From Candidatus Altimarinota bacterium (GTDB lineage Bacteria > Patescibacteriota > Gracilibacteria > BD1-5 > UBA2023), in the NCBI GenBank assembly GCA_024709505.1, contig JANJWP010000001.1, positions 1-41,796 of the forward strand: DNA of 41,796 nucleotides, read 5' to 3'. The notes under the pieces are model-generated. The model was given only the letters and a program-made list of their open reading frames with translations. It was not told the origin of the DNA and did no database searches. This document shows positions 10,301 to 20,632 of the stretch, piece by piece. The first letter of the stretch is position 1. The number at the start of each line of letters is the position of its first letter. The position numbers were made by a program, and so were the translations under genes.

Positions 10301-10734
10301 ATGAGGATGGGGAGGAGCGAGAATCCGACGATCTTGAAGAAGAGTGAAAACGAAGCTCCGGCGTATCCCTGCGGAAAAGGAAAAAATCCCGAAAGGACGG
10401 CCACGTGGGCGACAGTCGCCCCGATGATCCAAGCGGGGGAGTAGGAAACCTCCTTTTTTCCCGAAAGCGAGGTCCAAGCCTTCCATCCGCCGTATAACAC
10501 CAGCATGGTGAAAACGTAGGCGGAAAATCCGGCCCCCGCCACTTCCGAGTGACTTTCCCCCGCGTAATAGGCCGCAATGACCCCGGTCGCGACAAGCACG
10601 AGGAGAATGGTTTTCCAATAGGGGGAAATGCCGTCTTGGACGGCGGCTTCGACGGCCGAGCCGTCTTTTTTAAGGGGTTGCTTCGCCACTTTCTTTGATG
10701 GTAAGGGGATAGTCGGCTTTTTTGCGTTTTCCAA
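7390..10734 (-). CDS. Very large polytopic membrane protein, GT-C glycosyltransferase-like
   Basis: Reading through four TGA codons (complement of 10093, 9832, 9394 and 7891) gives 1,114 residues with well over a dozen hydrophobic helices. An early extracytoplasmic loop contains PIGWDDLGVYMNYPRIMAETGEI, an Asp-Asp pair before an aromatic/Pro stretch as seen in the first loop of lipid-phosphate-sugar-dependent GT-C enzymes. The C-terminal ~250 residues are soluble (VERLKRLGVKYFLIDLN, then charged helices), as in Stt3- or Pmt-like proteins. A role in adding sugars to the surface glycan or to proteins outside the membrane is inferred. The start is uncertain: TTG at 10734 (overlapping the flippase end) or GTG at 10689. 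TAG stop. Confidence 0.72.
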
Positions 10735-12244
10735 ACATCGTCCGAATTTCCAAAACGATTTCGCGAACTTCGCTCTTATTCGCCGCGACGAAGGCGATTA
10801 TATGCGTGAGGCACACGAGCGAAAGCCAAAAAATCGATTCGAGCCGTCCGTCCAATCCTTCGGGATTCCATGAATGGCGCGCCCAAAAGAGCGAAGCGGC
10901 CGTCAGTCCGACGACCAGGAAGTTTCGGATGAAATATTTCCACTCGAACCCCAAGCCGTATTCGCCGCACTCCCGATGCGAAAGATACCAGATGGGAATC
11001 CATGAGAGCCCCACCGCGAGAGCCGATCCGGGAGCGCCGTATGTGGGAATGAGAAGGAGATTCAACGGGACGTTGAAGGCCAACCCGATCAAAAGGATCT
11101 TCAGTCTTTCGCGAATCTTTCCGAGCCCCGCGAGAATCTGGAAATTGATCTGTAAAACGAAATTGAACGCGATGAACGGTGCGGACCATGCGAGGATGTT
11201 TCCCGATTCCCGGAATTTTTCGCCGAAAAAGGCGATGGCGAAATCGGTTCCGAAAAGGGCGAGCGCAAACGCTACCGGAATCGCGGCGGCGGAAAAATAC
11301 TTCGTGAAAAACTTCCGGATCGAAGCGATTTTTTCCCCGTTGCCATCCCCCGAAGCGAATCACGATATTACGGGAAATAAAAATCCGATGAGCGGGGTAA
11401 TGAGCAGGAAGGGGATTCCTATGAGGCTCAAGTAATTGGTGTAATATCCAGCTTCTTTCGGTCCGAGAATGTAGAGGATGAGCTGCATGTCAATCTGTCA
11501 GAGAAGCACTCCGACGTTCGCGGTCAACAGGATCCAGAGGGCGTATTTGAAGATCTCGGAAAACTGTTCCCACGAAAAATCGCTCCGGACTCAAACGAGG
11601 TATTTCCGGTAGATCGTGACGTAAGCGACCGAAAGATTCCACGCGATGGCGATGACCAAAGGAAATATCCAGGCCCATGCATAATTCACGATGTTTCCCC
11701 ATCCGGCCAACCATAATCCGGCAACGAACGCGAGCGAGAAAATCGAACGGATGAATGATACCGCGTATTGGTATTTGGTTTCCTGAAGGCTCGCGAAAAC
11801 CGTCGAGCCGATTTGGAGGAGGTTGCTCAAAAAGAAAAAGAGGCAGAAAATCCGAAGGAGTTCGCCGGCCTCGGCGCTTTTAAAGTAGTGTTCGGCGAGA
11901 AAATCGGCCCCGAAAAAGAACCCCGCGCCCAAAAGCACGCTCGTGGAAGCTTGGGCCACGAAGGCGTACGTTATCGCGGCGCGGAATTTCGCGTATTCTT
12001 TGCGAACCGCGTATTTCGGAAGGAAGAATTGCAACGCCTCGGTCAGTCAGAGGTCGTTGTAGGTTCCCACGAGAGCGATCAGGCTGATGATTCCGTAAAA
12101 AACGCCGATTTGTTCGACCGACAGCTCCGATGAAAGAATCATTTTCGTCACGTAGCCTATCGGTCCGATGACGAAAGAGAAGAGGTAGATCCAAAACCCC
12201 TTGCGAACGAATTTTTCCTTTAGGCTTTCATCGTTTTTGATCAT
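10670..12244 (-). CDS. Wzx-type polysaccharide flippase (MOP superfamily)
   Basis: The 524-residue protein has about 12-14 hydrophobic helices. The N-terminus, with GFWIYLFSFVIGPIGYVTKMILSSELSVEQIGVFYGI, and the repeated pattern of short basic loops are typical of polysaccharide transporters of the MOP family, such as Wzx. It would flip undecaprenyl-linked repeat units to the outside for the Wzy protein at 4042. Four in-frame TGA codons are read as Gly (for example YNDL-G-LTEAL at 12047 and LLVIS-G-type positions near 11360). It lies directly after ftsE (6-bp gap) and overlaps the start of the GT-C gene. Confidence 0.85.
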
Positions 12245-12250
12245 GTGGCG

Positions 12251-12928
12251 CTAGAGCGAGTATCCCGAGTTTTTGGAGTCGGAAACGACCCGTCCGTCTT
12301 TCAGGGCGACGACCCGTTTTTTCATTCGGTTTACGATTTTGTCGTCGTGGGTGGCGATGATGACGGTTTTTCCGGCATGGGCGAGACGTTCGAATATCCG
12401 CATGATTTCCATGGCGTTTTCAGGGTCGAGGTTTCCGGTCGGCTCGTCGCCGATGATGACTTCCGGATCGTGGATGAGCGCCCGGGCTACGGCTACGCGC
12501 TGGGCTTCCCCGCCGGAGAGGGCGTCGATGAAAGATTCCTTTTTCGAAAGGATGCCTACTTGGGAAAGGACTTCCGGAACCCTCGTGAGGATTTTGGAAT
12601 CCGGATATCCGGAGACCTCCATCGCGAAGGCCACGTTTTCTCGGACGGTTTTCGACGGGAGGAGCTTATAGTCTTGAAAAACGACCCCGATGCTCCGGCG
12701 AAATTTGGCCAGTTCCTTTCCGGAAAGTCCGGATACCACCCGTCATGAATGGTCGGTAACGGTTCCGGATTTCGGAACCATCTCGGCGATGAGCGATTTT
12801 ATGAGCGTGGTTTTTCCGCTTCCCGATCCGCCGATGAGGAACGCGAAATCGCCCTTCGGAAAATCGAGGGTCACGTCCCGGAGGACGGTTTTGTTTCCGT
12901 AGGCGACGGTGACGTTTTGGAGTTTCAT
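12251..12928 (-). CDS. ftsE: FtsE-like ABC transporter ATPase
   Basis: The 225-residue ATPase has Walker A GGSGSGKTT (near 34-42), the Q-loop in GVVFQDYKLLPSKTV, signature LSGGEAQRVAVARAL, Walker B VIIGDEPTGNLDP and the switch ATHD. The FRRSIGVVFQDYKLL and EPTGNLDP stretches are those of FtsE and its close LolD/MacB relatives. FtsE normally pairs with the membrane protein FtsX to control septal wall hydrolysis. No ftsX is next to it; instead a Wzx flippase follows. One TGA (near 12740) is Gly. A promoter lies so close upstream that the leader would be only a few bases. Confidence 0.82.
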
Positions 12929-12937
12929 ACGGCCCGA

Positions 12938-12965
12938 ATTCTATCGAAAAAGCCCCCGCTTCCAA
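12938..12965 (-). promoter_or_regulatory. Promoter of ftsE-wzx-GT-C operon
   Basis: TTGGAA (complement of 12960-12965) and TAGAAT (complement of 12938-12943), 16-bp spacer. Only 9 bp separate the -10 box from the ATG at 12928, so the transcript would be leaderless or nearly so. Confidence 0.55.
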
Positions 12966-12983
12966 AAGAAACCGCCCCCGTGC

Positions 12984-13012
12984 TTGCCTTTTTGGAGGTT
13001 TTGGAATATTAT
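12984..13012 (+). promoter_or_regulatory. Promoter of the cNMP-binding protein gene
   Basis: TTGCCT (12984-12989) and TATTAT (13007-13012), 17-bp spacer, 30 bp before the ATG at 13043. Confidence 0.55.
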
Positions 13013-13042
13013 CGCCCCGCATTTTCTAATCTTCGCCGTTCG

Positions 13043-13453
13043 ATGTTCGAAGCGATGCAGAACCTCTATATCTTCGACGGTCTTTCCCGCGAAGAAATCG
13101 TTTACTTCCTGATGATGAGCGAAACCATCTATCTCAAGCCCGGTGAAATCATCATCACCGAAGGCGAACCTTCCGATGACAAGGCCTACATCGTTCAGTC
13201 CGGTTCCGTGGAGGTCATCCGCGGCGGCGAAGTCGTGGCGGTTTTGGGTTCCGGACAACTTTGCGGCGAAATCGCCCTCATCACGAACGAACCCCGCACC
13301 GCGACCATTCGGGTCAAAGAGCCTGCCGAACTCCTCGTTCTTAATCGGGACGAATTTCTGCTTCTCGTAAAAAATTCCGACAAGCAAAACGAAATCCGCG
13401 CCGAAATCATGCGGAGAATCAAAGAGAACTTCAAAAACGATCTCGAGGCATAG
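13043..13453 (+). CDS. Single-domain cyclic nucleotide-binding protein
   Basis: The 136-residue protein is essentially one cNMP-binding (CAP_ED) domain. It reads LKPGEIIITEGEPSDDKAYIVQSG near 35-58, then VLGSGQLCGEIALITNEPRTATI near 69-91, which contains the phosphate-binding cassette GEIAL...RTAT with the key Glu and Arg. There is no DNA-binding helix-turn-helix and no effector domain. It may sense a cyclic nucleotide and act on an unknown partner, or be a structural relative that binds none. No cyclase is visible in the window. It could also start at ATG 13055. TAG stop. Confidence 0.85.
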   Translation: MFEAMQNLYIFDGLSREEIVYFLMMSETIYLKPGEIIITEGEPSDDKAYIVQSGSVEVIRGGEVVAVLGSGQLCGEIALITNEPRTATIRVKEPAELLVLNRDEFLLLVKNSDKQNEIRAEIMRRIKENFKNDLEA

Positions 13454-13494
13454 TCGCTTTTCGGACAAGACTTCCCGTTGGCCGCCCGTTTTAT

Positions 13495-13522
13495 TTGCTT
13501 TCTTTCCGGCGCTCCATATACT
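13495..13522 (+). promoter_or_regulatory. Promoter of rpsO
   Basis: TTGCTT (13495-13500) and TATACT (13517-13522), 16-bp spacer. This leaves a leader of roughly 57 bases before the ATG; S15 mRNAs often have a regulatory leader, but I see no proven S15-binding fold here. A second AT-rich stretch (TTTATTAAAATA) follows at about 13567. Confidence 0.5.
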
Positions 13523-13585
13523 CCCTACCACTTTCGCCTGGCGTATTTTCCGGACGAAAGCGTACTTTTATTAAAATACCCTCTC

Positions 13586-13849
13586 ATGGAAAGAAAAGAA
13601 AAGAAGGTTCTCATGGCCGATTTTGCCCAGCATAAGGGCGATACCGGATCTCCGGAAGTTCAGGTGGCGATCCTTACCGACCGCATCGAAAACCTCAAGC
13701 TCCACCTCGAAGAGCACAAGAATGACAACCATTCGCGCCGCGGCATCATGCTCATGGTCGCCAAGCGCCGCAAACTCCTCAACTATCTGAAAAAGAAGGA
13801 CCAGGATCGTTACGAATCGCTTATCGCCCGTCTCGAGCTCCGCAAATAA
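13586..13849 (+). CDS. rpsO: 30S ribosomal protein S15
   Basis: The 87-residue protein includes the S15 hallmarks [46 protein letters not shown] and the C-terminal [12 protein letters not shown]. Length equals the usual 88-89 residues. The ATG at 13586 ([10 protein letters not shown]) is chosen because it gives the normal N-terminus; the open frame extends further upstream with no family similarity. No TGA codon. S15 binds the central domain of 16S rRNA. Confidence 0.97.
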   Translation: MERKEKKVLMADFAQHKGDTGSPEVQVAILTDRIENLKLHLEEHKNDNHSRRGIMLMVAKRRKLLNYLKKKDQDRYESLIARLELRK

Positions 13850-13858
13850 TCAAATTTT

Positions 13859-13892
13859 CAAAATCCCCTCCGCAAAGGAAGGGGATTTTTTA
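13859..13892. terminator. Terminator between rpsO and the PH-domain gene
   Basis: An A-flanked, slightly bulged stem (AAATCCCC... / ...GGGGATTTTTT) is followed by a T-run on the plus strand, with an A-run on the other side for the converging minus gene ending at 13910. Confidence 0.75.
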
Positions 13893-13909
13893 TCGATTGA
13901 CCGCCTCCG

Positions 13910-14953
13910 TTATTTGACCGCCCGGTATTCGCGGTAAATTTCCTCGATTTCCCGTTTGGTTTCGGGATCTTGTGCCGAAAGGTAGTCGTTCCGGATTTGG
14001 TTTTCGTAGTTCGCGAGGTATTCGCGGATTTTTTTTCGGAAATCCTCGCCGTCGCGATCAATTCCGTAGGCCGAAATGATTTTGGAGAGATACACGTTAT
14101 GGATTTTTTCCAAAGGCTCCAACCTTCCCGAAACGAGCGAATTCATGTTCGAGACGGCATCTTCGGGATTATCGACGTAGTGCATGGTCATTACGCCGAT
14201 AAGTCCGATGTCCCCTTCGGTAAGGACGTCCACCGTTCCGTAGCGGAAATACGATCAAAAGAATCCTGGATATGTCGAGCGAATCGTTTTGATCTTGTCT
14301 CCCGAAAGGGTTTGGGTATCCGAATACATTCCGTTCTGGTTGATGAAGAAGATTCTCCCTGGAACGACCACGTTGAAGTCCATTTCGAGGTTGATCATCG
14401 ACCGGATGAACTTGCTCATGAGCGCGAGTTGCGCCAGAATGCAAACGATGTCGAGAGCGGCCCATATGCCGGTCGAAAATTTGGCGACGACGGCAACGTG
14501 GACGACGTAAAAGGCCACCATCGCCACGAAAAAGAAGAAATTCGTTTGGATTTGATTGAAAAACCGGGTGAACGCCTCGTCCCCTTCGGAGAGCCGGTCC
14601 TTCAAGAGGTGGAGATCACGGATGACGTGGCCTTCGGCGTAGGTCTTGCGGAAGTGCAGGACGTAAGAAATTCCCGAAAATGCGGTGTAGGCCAAATTCG
14701 CCGCGAGAATCGCGATCAAAGCGTAACCGAGTCCGCTCCACTCGAAGTGTTTTCAGAGGAGGAACACGTTTACTCAACCGATGGCGAGTATCGGTCCGAG
14801 CCACAAAAGCGAAAACGCCCCGTAAATCCACGACCGCTTGATGATGAGTCCGTAACGCTCGCCTTCTTCGATGAGTTTGGCAAGAAGTTCGGTGTCGCGG
14901 GATATCCGGAAAGAAGAGAAAACGAATTCGTAAATGCTTCGGAAGTTCAGCAT
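13910..14953 (-). CDS. Membrane protein with C-terminal PH-like domain
   Basis: The 347-residue protein has four or so hydrophobic helices in its first 215 residues (SWIYGAFSLLWLGPILAIG, YALIAILAANLAYTAF, NFFFFVAMVAFYVVHV, AALDIVCILAQLAL). A bacterial PH-like region follows: IFFINQNGMYSDTQTLSGDKIKTIRS, then RYGTVDVLTEGDIG and MTMHYVDNPEDAV, resembling PF03703 (YdbS/YdbT type). The last ~80 residues are charged helix. Three TGA codons are Gly. Function unknown. It diverges from a second PH-domain gene at 15062, so the two may work together. Start ATG at 14953, directly after CTTCCC; TAA stop. Confidence 0.75.
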
Positions 14954-14980
14954 GGGAAGTCCGTGGGAGGATACGCCGTT

Positions 14981-15048
14981 ACGTTACGTCGCCATCCGCA
15001 ATTGTCAAACCGGAGAATCCTTGACATGCGCCCCGCCCCACAGATAAT
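14981..15048. promoter_or_regulatory. Divergent promoters of the two PH-domain genes
   Basis: Minus strand: TTGACA (complement of 15003-15008), 16 bp, TAACGT (complement of 14981-14986). Plus strand: TTGACA (15021-15026), 16 bp, GATAAT (15043-15048). Both -35 boxes match the sigma-70 consensus exactly and lie back to back. Confidence 0.6.
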
Positions 15049-15061
15049 CGTCAAAACGCGT

Positions 15062-15784
15062 ATGAACAAATTTGACGAGATATTCTTTTCGAAATACGTT
15101 TCCGAAGGCGCGGAAATGCTTTTCGTCTGTCACCGTCACGTCACCCTTATTATCGACCGGATATTCCTCGTTCTATTTTTCGCGGTGTTCCTTCCGGCGT
15201 TTTTTTATTTCAACGATTCGTTTTCCCTTCGGTCTTCCGTCCCGTTCCTGTACTTTGAGGGATATCTTGCCGCGGTCTACCTCTATTTGCTTTATGCCGT
15301 TTTCGATTGGTACAACGACGTGTGGATCATTACCGACCGGTGAATCGTCGATCTTGATTGGAACGTGTTCGCCGGCAACGTCACCTACGTCGATTACCAT
15401 GCCATGCACGGAGTGGAAATAACGCGGGACTCCGTCTTCGACAGCCTCTTGGGGCGGGGCGACGTATCCATCCATTTGGAGGATGAGGCGACCGATTTCC
15501 GTCTCGCCGACGCCGCGAATCCCGACGAATTGGCCGAGTACGTCCAAAATGCCGTCGCGGAGGTGCGTCACTGACGCGGCGAAGAAGATCTTCCGGACGA
15601 TCGGAAACCCTTCGAGGTCCTCTTGGAAACACTTACTGAAATGGTTCGCGACCATTTGGCGAAAAAGGGGGTCGAAGAAAGTCCCGAGGAGCGGAAAATG
15701 GCCGAAGAAATATTGCGGCAGGCAAAGCGTCGGTCGAGTACGATCGACCTTTCGGACGTTTCGTCGAAGGGGGGAGGGGACTAA
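15062..15784 (+). CDS. PH-domain membrane protein (YdbS-like)
   Basis: The 240-residue product has two adjacent hydrophobic helices (IIDRIFLVLFFAVFLPAFFYF and FEGYLAAVYLYLLYAVF), then the short motif YNDVWIITDRGIVDLDWNVFAGNVTYVDYHAMHGVEI, which is the bPH_2-type PH domain (xxYxLTxxRIxxxxG... pattern). The domain ends near residue 170 and a charged tail of about 70 residues follows (EEDLPDDRKPFEVLLE ... EERKMAEEILRQAKRR). Two TGA codons (15341, 15572) are Gly; the first sits right after ITDR, the second opens the tail. TAA stop. Function unknown. Confidence 0.78.
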
Positions 15785-15798
15785 TCCTCCCTTTCTCC

Positions 15799-15826
15799 TT
15801 GCCCGCCGCTGCGGAAGGGATATAAT
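15799..15826 (+). promoter_or_regulatory. Promoter of hpf-rseP-tgt
   Basis: TTGCCC (15799-15804) and a perfect TATAAT (15821-15826) with a 16-bp spacer, 45 bp before the ATG at 15872. The leader carries a small CCCGGG-based palindrome. Confidence 0.65.
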
Positions 15827-15871
15827 GCCTTCTCGGGAACCCCCGGGTCTTAATCCCTATCCCCCATTCCC

Positions 15872-16180
15872 ATGGAACTCAAAATCCAGAAGAACCTCCA
15901 GAAAATCAAGCCCCAAGACCATGAGGCCATCGACCGTCTCATTGAAGCCAACGTGAGTGGAAAGCTCGATTCCTACCTCAAACGCTACGGCAAGGAAGAT
16001 CAGGAAATCCGACTTTCGCTCACGCTCGAAGAAAATAAGAAGGGCGAATTCGACGGAAGCCTCCGAATTCAGGCTGACAGTCGTGATTTCGCTTCCAAGC
16101 GCGAAGACTTCAAGCTTCTTGCCGATTTGGTCAACCACCTCTTCGACCACGTCAAGCTCCAAATGGCGGACGTCCGCTAA
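15872..16180 (+). CDS. hpf: HPF/RaiA-like ribosome-associated protein (short form)
   Basis: The 102-residue protein resembles the N-terminal domain of hibernation-promoting factor: an early helix (AIDRLIEANVSGKLDSYLKRYG), a strand LSLTLEENKKGEFDGSLRI with the acidic/lysine pattern, then RDFASKREDFKLLADLVNHLFDHVKLQ. Such proteins bind the 30S decoding region in stationary phase. The match is by overall pattern rather than strong motifs. No C-terminal dimerisation domain, so it is the short form. TAA stop, no TGA. First gene of a probable operon with rseP and tgt. Confidence 0.62.
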   Translation: MELKIQKNLQKIKPQDHEAIDRLIEANVSGKLDSYLKRYGKEDQEIRLSLTLEENKKGEFDGSLRIQADSRDFASKREDFKLLADLVNHLFDHVKLQMADVR

Positions 16181-16200
16181 ATCCGTTTCGCACGGTTTTC

Positions 16201-16233
16201 CGGAGCGGGATTCCCCTTGGGAGTCCCGCTCCG
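16201..16233 (+). other. Strong hairpin between hpf and rseP
   Basis: Arms 16201-16215 and 16219-16233 form a 15-bp stem (one T-G pair) with a 3-base loop. It lies 17 bp before the rseP ATG and lacks a T-run, so it is not a standard terminator. It may limit transcription into rseP or act as an mRNA processing or stability element. Confidence 0.6.
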
Positions 16234-16250
16234 ATTCGTAACTTTCTCCC

Positions 16251-18633
<2,383 letters not shown>

Positions 18634-18675
18634 GAGCCGAGTTTGAACGCCAAGTTCTTCATGGCCGTTCCTTTT

Positions 18676-18718
18676 GAAAACGCCCCCGCTCTTTTCGGGA
18701 GGGGGCGTTTTCGTTTTT
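18676..18718. terminator. Terminator between tgt and the secreted-protein gene
   Basis: An 11-bp stem AAAACGCCCCC / GGGGGCGTTTT (18677-18687, 18701-18711) is followed by CGTTTTTC; the A-run on the other side lets it serve the converging minus gene too. Confidence 0.88.
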
Positions 18719-18728
18719 CAAATCAAGC

Positions 18729-20417
18729 CTACTTTAACAGCGATTCCAAATCGACCACGTCGGTCGGAACTTTGATTTCGAAGGTTCCTTTTTCGAAAAG
18801 TCCTTTTTCATAGCTCCGAAACGATACCTTTCCGGAGCGGTCGGTAGCTCCTTCGGGAATTTCGAAATCCACTCGGATGTCCGAAAAATACGAATCTCCC
18901 GATACTTCGTATTTTATCGAAGCGACTTCTTTTCCGGATACGGAGAGGGAGAGGTCGGCCTTTTCCAAGAGGAGGGTTCCCGAGAGCCGCGCGGCCTCGG
19001 TTCCCATCGCGAACACTCGGACTTCGGTTGCGCCGGAATCTTTCCATGATGCCGAGACCGAAGCGGATTTCGACTTCGAGTCGAACGTGACCGCCGAATC
19101 GGAAGCCGAGAACTTGGAACGGCTCGTCGCTCCAACCGAATCGAGCAGGAACGAGTATCCGTCGGCGCTCCTCGTCATCGAAGCTTCTCCCGATCCCTTC
19201 GGATCGCGTGCGGAAACGCTTGACTTGCCATTCGCCCGCGAGAACGAAAGGTTCGATTTCGCGAGTTCGACGTTGGCGCTTTTAAGTTCGCCCAAAGTGA
19301 TTTTTTCTTCCATGACGTTCGCGAGCCTGGCTACCGTTTGGGCCTTGAGTTCAAGCGAATATTTTTCGGTTCCCGTCTTTCTCGTCGGAGAAAAGAGGCT
19401 TTCCGTAGCGAGAACGTCGAGCGCCGCGGAGAGTTTTTTCAACACGACGTCGGGTCGCGGGGAACTTCCGTCTTCGGGCATCTTGATTTTGACGGTCTTG
19501 CCCTTTACGAGTTCGAGCATCGTCTTCGCCTGTGCGATTTGCGATTCGAATTCTTCCGCCGTTTCGCCCCCCGTCGAAACGGTCGCCTCAATGGCGTAGT
19601 CCCGAAGAAGGACGTAGGCGTAGTCGTCAACGATTTTAACGTTCGCGTCGAACCGGACGTCCCCTTTGATTTTCGTCGAATCCGAAGCGAGGCGTTCGAA
19701 CGTCTCGGGATCGTAGCGGGTCGGACCCGGAAGGTCCAAATCGAAGTCCGATTTGAGAACGAAGTCGATTTCCTGGGAGAATCCGAGAATCGAAAGGATT
19801 CCGACGTAGCGATCCATCGAAGCGTTCACTTGGCCGTACGGCGAGTCGAACGACATTTTCCATTCTCCGGTTTCCTTCATGTCGCTTCGCGCGTAGGCAT
19901 CGAGAATTTTGGTTACCGGGCCGACGACGAGGTCTTTTTGGAATTCGACCGTCTCCGCTTCTACTGCCCGGCGTTCCGCATCGGTTACGCCCCCTTCGTT
20001 TTGGGACGCGTACCGAACGTCGGAAAGGAATTCGAGATACCCTTTCACCGCCATGCGGAGCATGTCGCGGGCGTTTTCGGTTTCCGGGGTTGAAAATTGG
20101 TACTTCATTCCCGAACGGAGTTCCGAGAAAAGCGCTTTCATTTCGGCCTTCTTGGCGGCGTGGACGTCTGCGTAGGCCTTCTTCGTTTTCGCGTCCCGAA
20201 TTTTCGCGATTTCTTTTTTTGCCGCCCGGTCGAGAATCGAGACGACCTTCAGTTCGAGTCCGACGAGCTTTTTAAGTTCGGACGGAGCTTCGTAAGAATA
20301 GGAATATCCGTCCGAGTAGGGCGATGCTTCCGAGACGTCGGCGAAGGCCGTTCCGAAGCTTTGCGCGACTACGGCGACCGCTGCGGTTCCGGCGAAGATT
20401 TTTTTGAGAATCGCCAT
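18729..20417 (-). CDS. Large secreted protein of unknown function
   Basis: The 562-residue protein starts with a clear signal peptide (MAILKKIFAGTAAVAVVAQSFGTAFA) and has no other membrane segment and no cysteine. The first ~200 residues are helical and charged, the middle holds repeated TVKIKMP-like strands, and the rest is rich in Ser/Ala/Asp strands (e.g. SASVSASWKDSGATEVRVFAMG). I recognise no family. It is likely released or held at the cell surface. The start at 20417 is chosen over an upstream in-frame ATG because it gives the signal peptide at the N-terminus. It has its own near-consensus promoter and no TGA codon despite many glycines, suggesting strong expression. TAG stop. Confidence 0.8.
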   Translation of the reverse strand: MAILKKIFAGTAAVAVVAQSFGTAFADVSEASPYSDGYSYSYEAPSELKKLVGLELKVVSILDRAAKKEIAKIRDAKTKKAYADVHAAKKAEMKALFSELRSGMKYQFSTPETENARDMLRMAVKGYLEFLSDVRYASQNEGGVTDAERRAVEAETVEFQKDLVVGPVTKILDAYARSDMKETGEWKMSFDSPYGQVNASMDRYVGILSILGFSQEIDFVLKSDFDLDLPGPTRYDPETFERLASDSTKIKGDVRFDANVKIVDDYAYVLLRDYAIEATVSTGGETAEEFESQIAQAKTMLELVKGKTVKIKMPEDGSSPRPDVVLKKLSAALDVLATESLFSPTRKTGTEKYSLELKAQTVARLANVMEEKITLGELKSANVELAKSNLSFSRANGKSSVSARDPKGSGEASMTRSADGYSFLLDSVGATSRSKFSASDSAVTFDSKSKSASVSASWKDSGATEVRVFAMGTEAARLSGTLLLEKADLSLSVSGKEVASIKYEVSGDSYFSDIRVDFEIPEGATDRSGKVSFRSYEKGLFEKGTFEIKVPTDVVDLESLLK

Positions 20418-20445
20418 GTTTGTAAGAAAAGGAATAAACGGGTGG

Positions 20446-20474
20446 AGTATAGGCTTTTCGTTCGCGAACGTCAA
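20446..20474 (-). promoter_or_regulatory. Promoter of the secreted-protein gene
   Basis: TTGACG (complement of 20469-20474) and TATACT (complement of 20446-20451) with a 17-bp spacer, about 28 bp before the ATG at 20417. Confidence 0.7.
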
Positions 20475-20632
20475 CGTCTTCGAATTTCGATAAGAAATCC
20501 CCCGGGGAATATTTCGGACGGAAAACCCTTAAGCGTAAAAAGGTTTTCCGTCGAAGCATTTTCCAGGGGATTGATCGGAAGTTCGACGGGCGAATTTTCG
20601 TTTCGAAAAGCCCATGTCCCACCGCGAAGGGG
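20475..20632. other. Intergenic stretch with one inverted repeat
   Basis: Between the promoter and the end of the hydrolase gene. It holds a 10-bp perfect inverted repeat (20518-20527 and 20542-20551, ACGGAAAACC / GGTTTTCCGT) that may stop minus-strand transcription from the hydrolase gene, though no T-run follows. I see nothing else in it. Confidence 0.4.

Noticed and set aside
13970-15061. Long plus-strand open frame upstream of the PH-domain gene
   Set aside because: Antisense to the 13910-14953 membrane protein; only the part from ATG 15062 has PH-domain similarity.
15840-15871. Riboswitch in the leader of the HPF-like gene
   Set aside because: Leader is only about 40 bases with one small palindrome, too short for known aptamers.
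18877-19599. Plus-strand open frame opposite the secreted protein
   Set aside because: Shadow of the 562-residue protein, which has a signal peptide, promoter and terminator.
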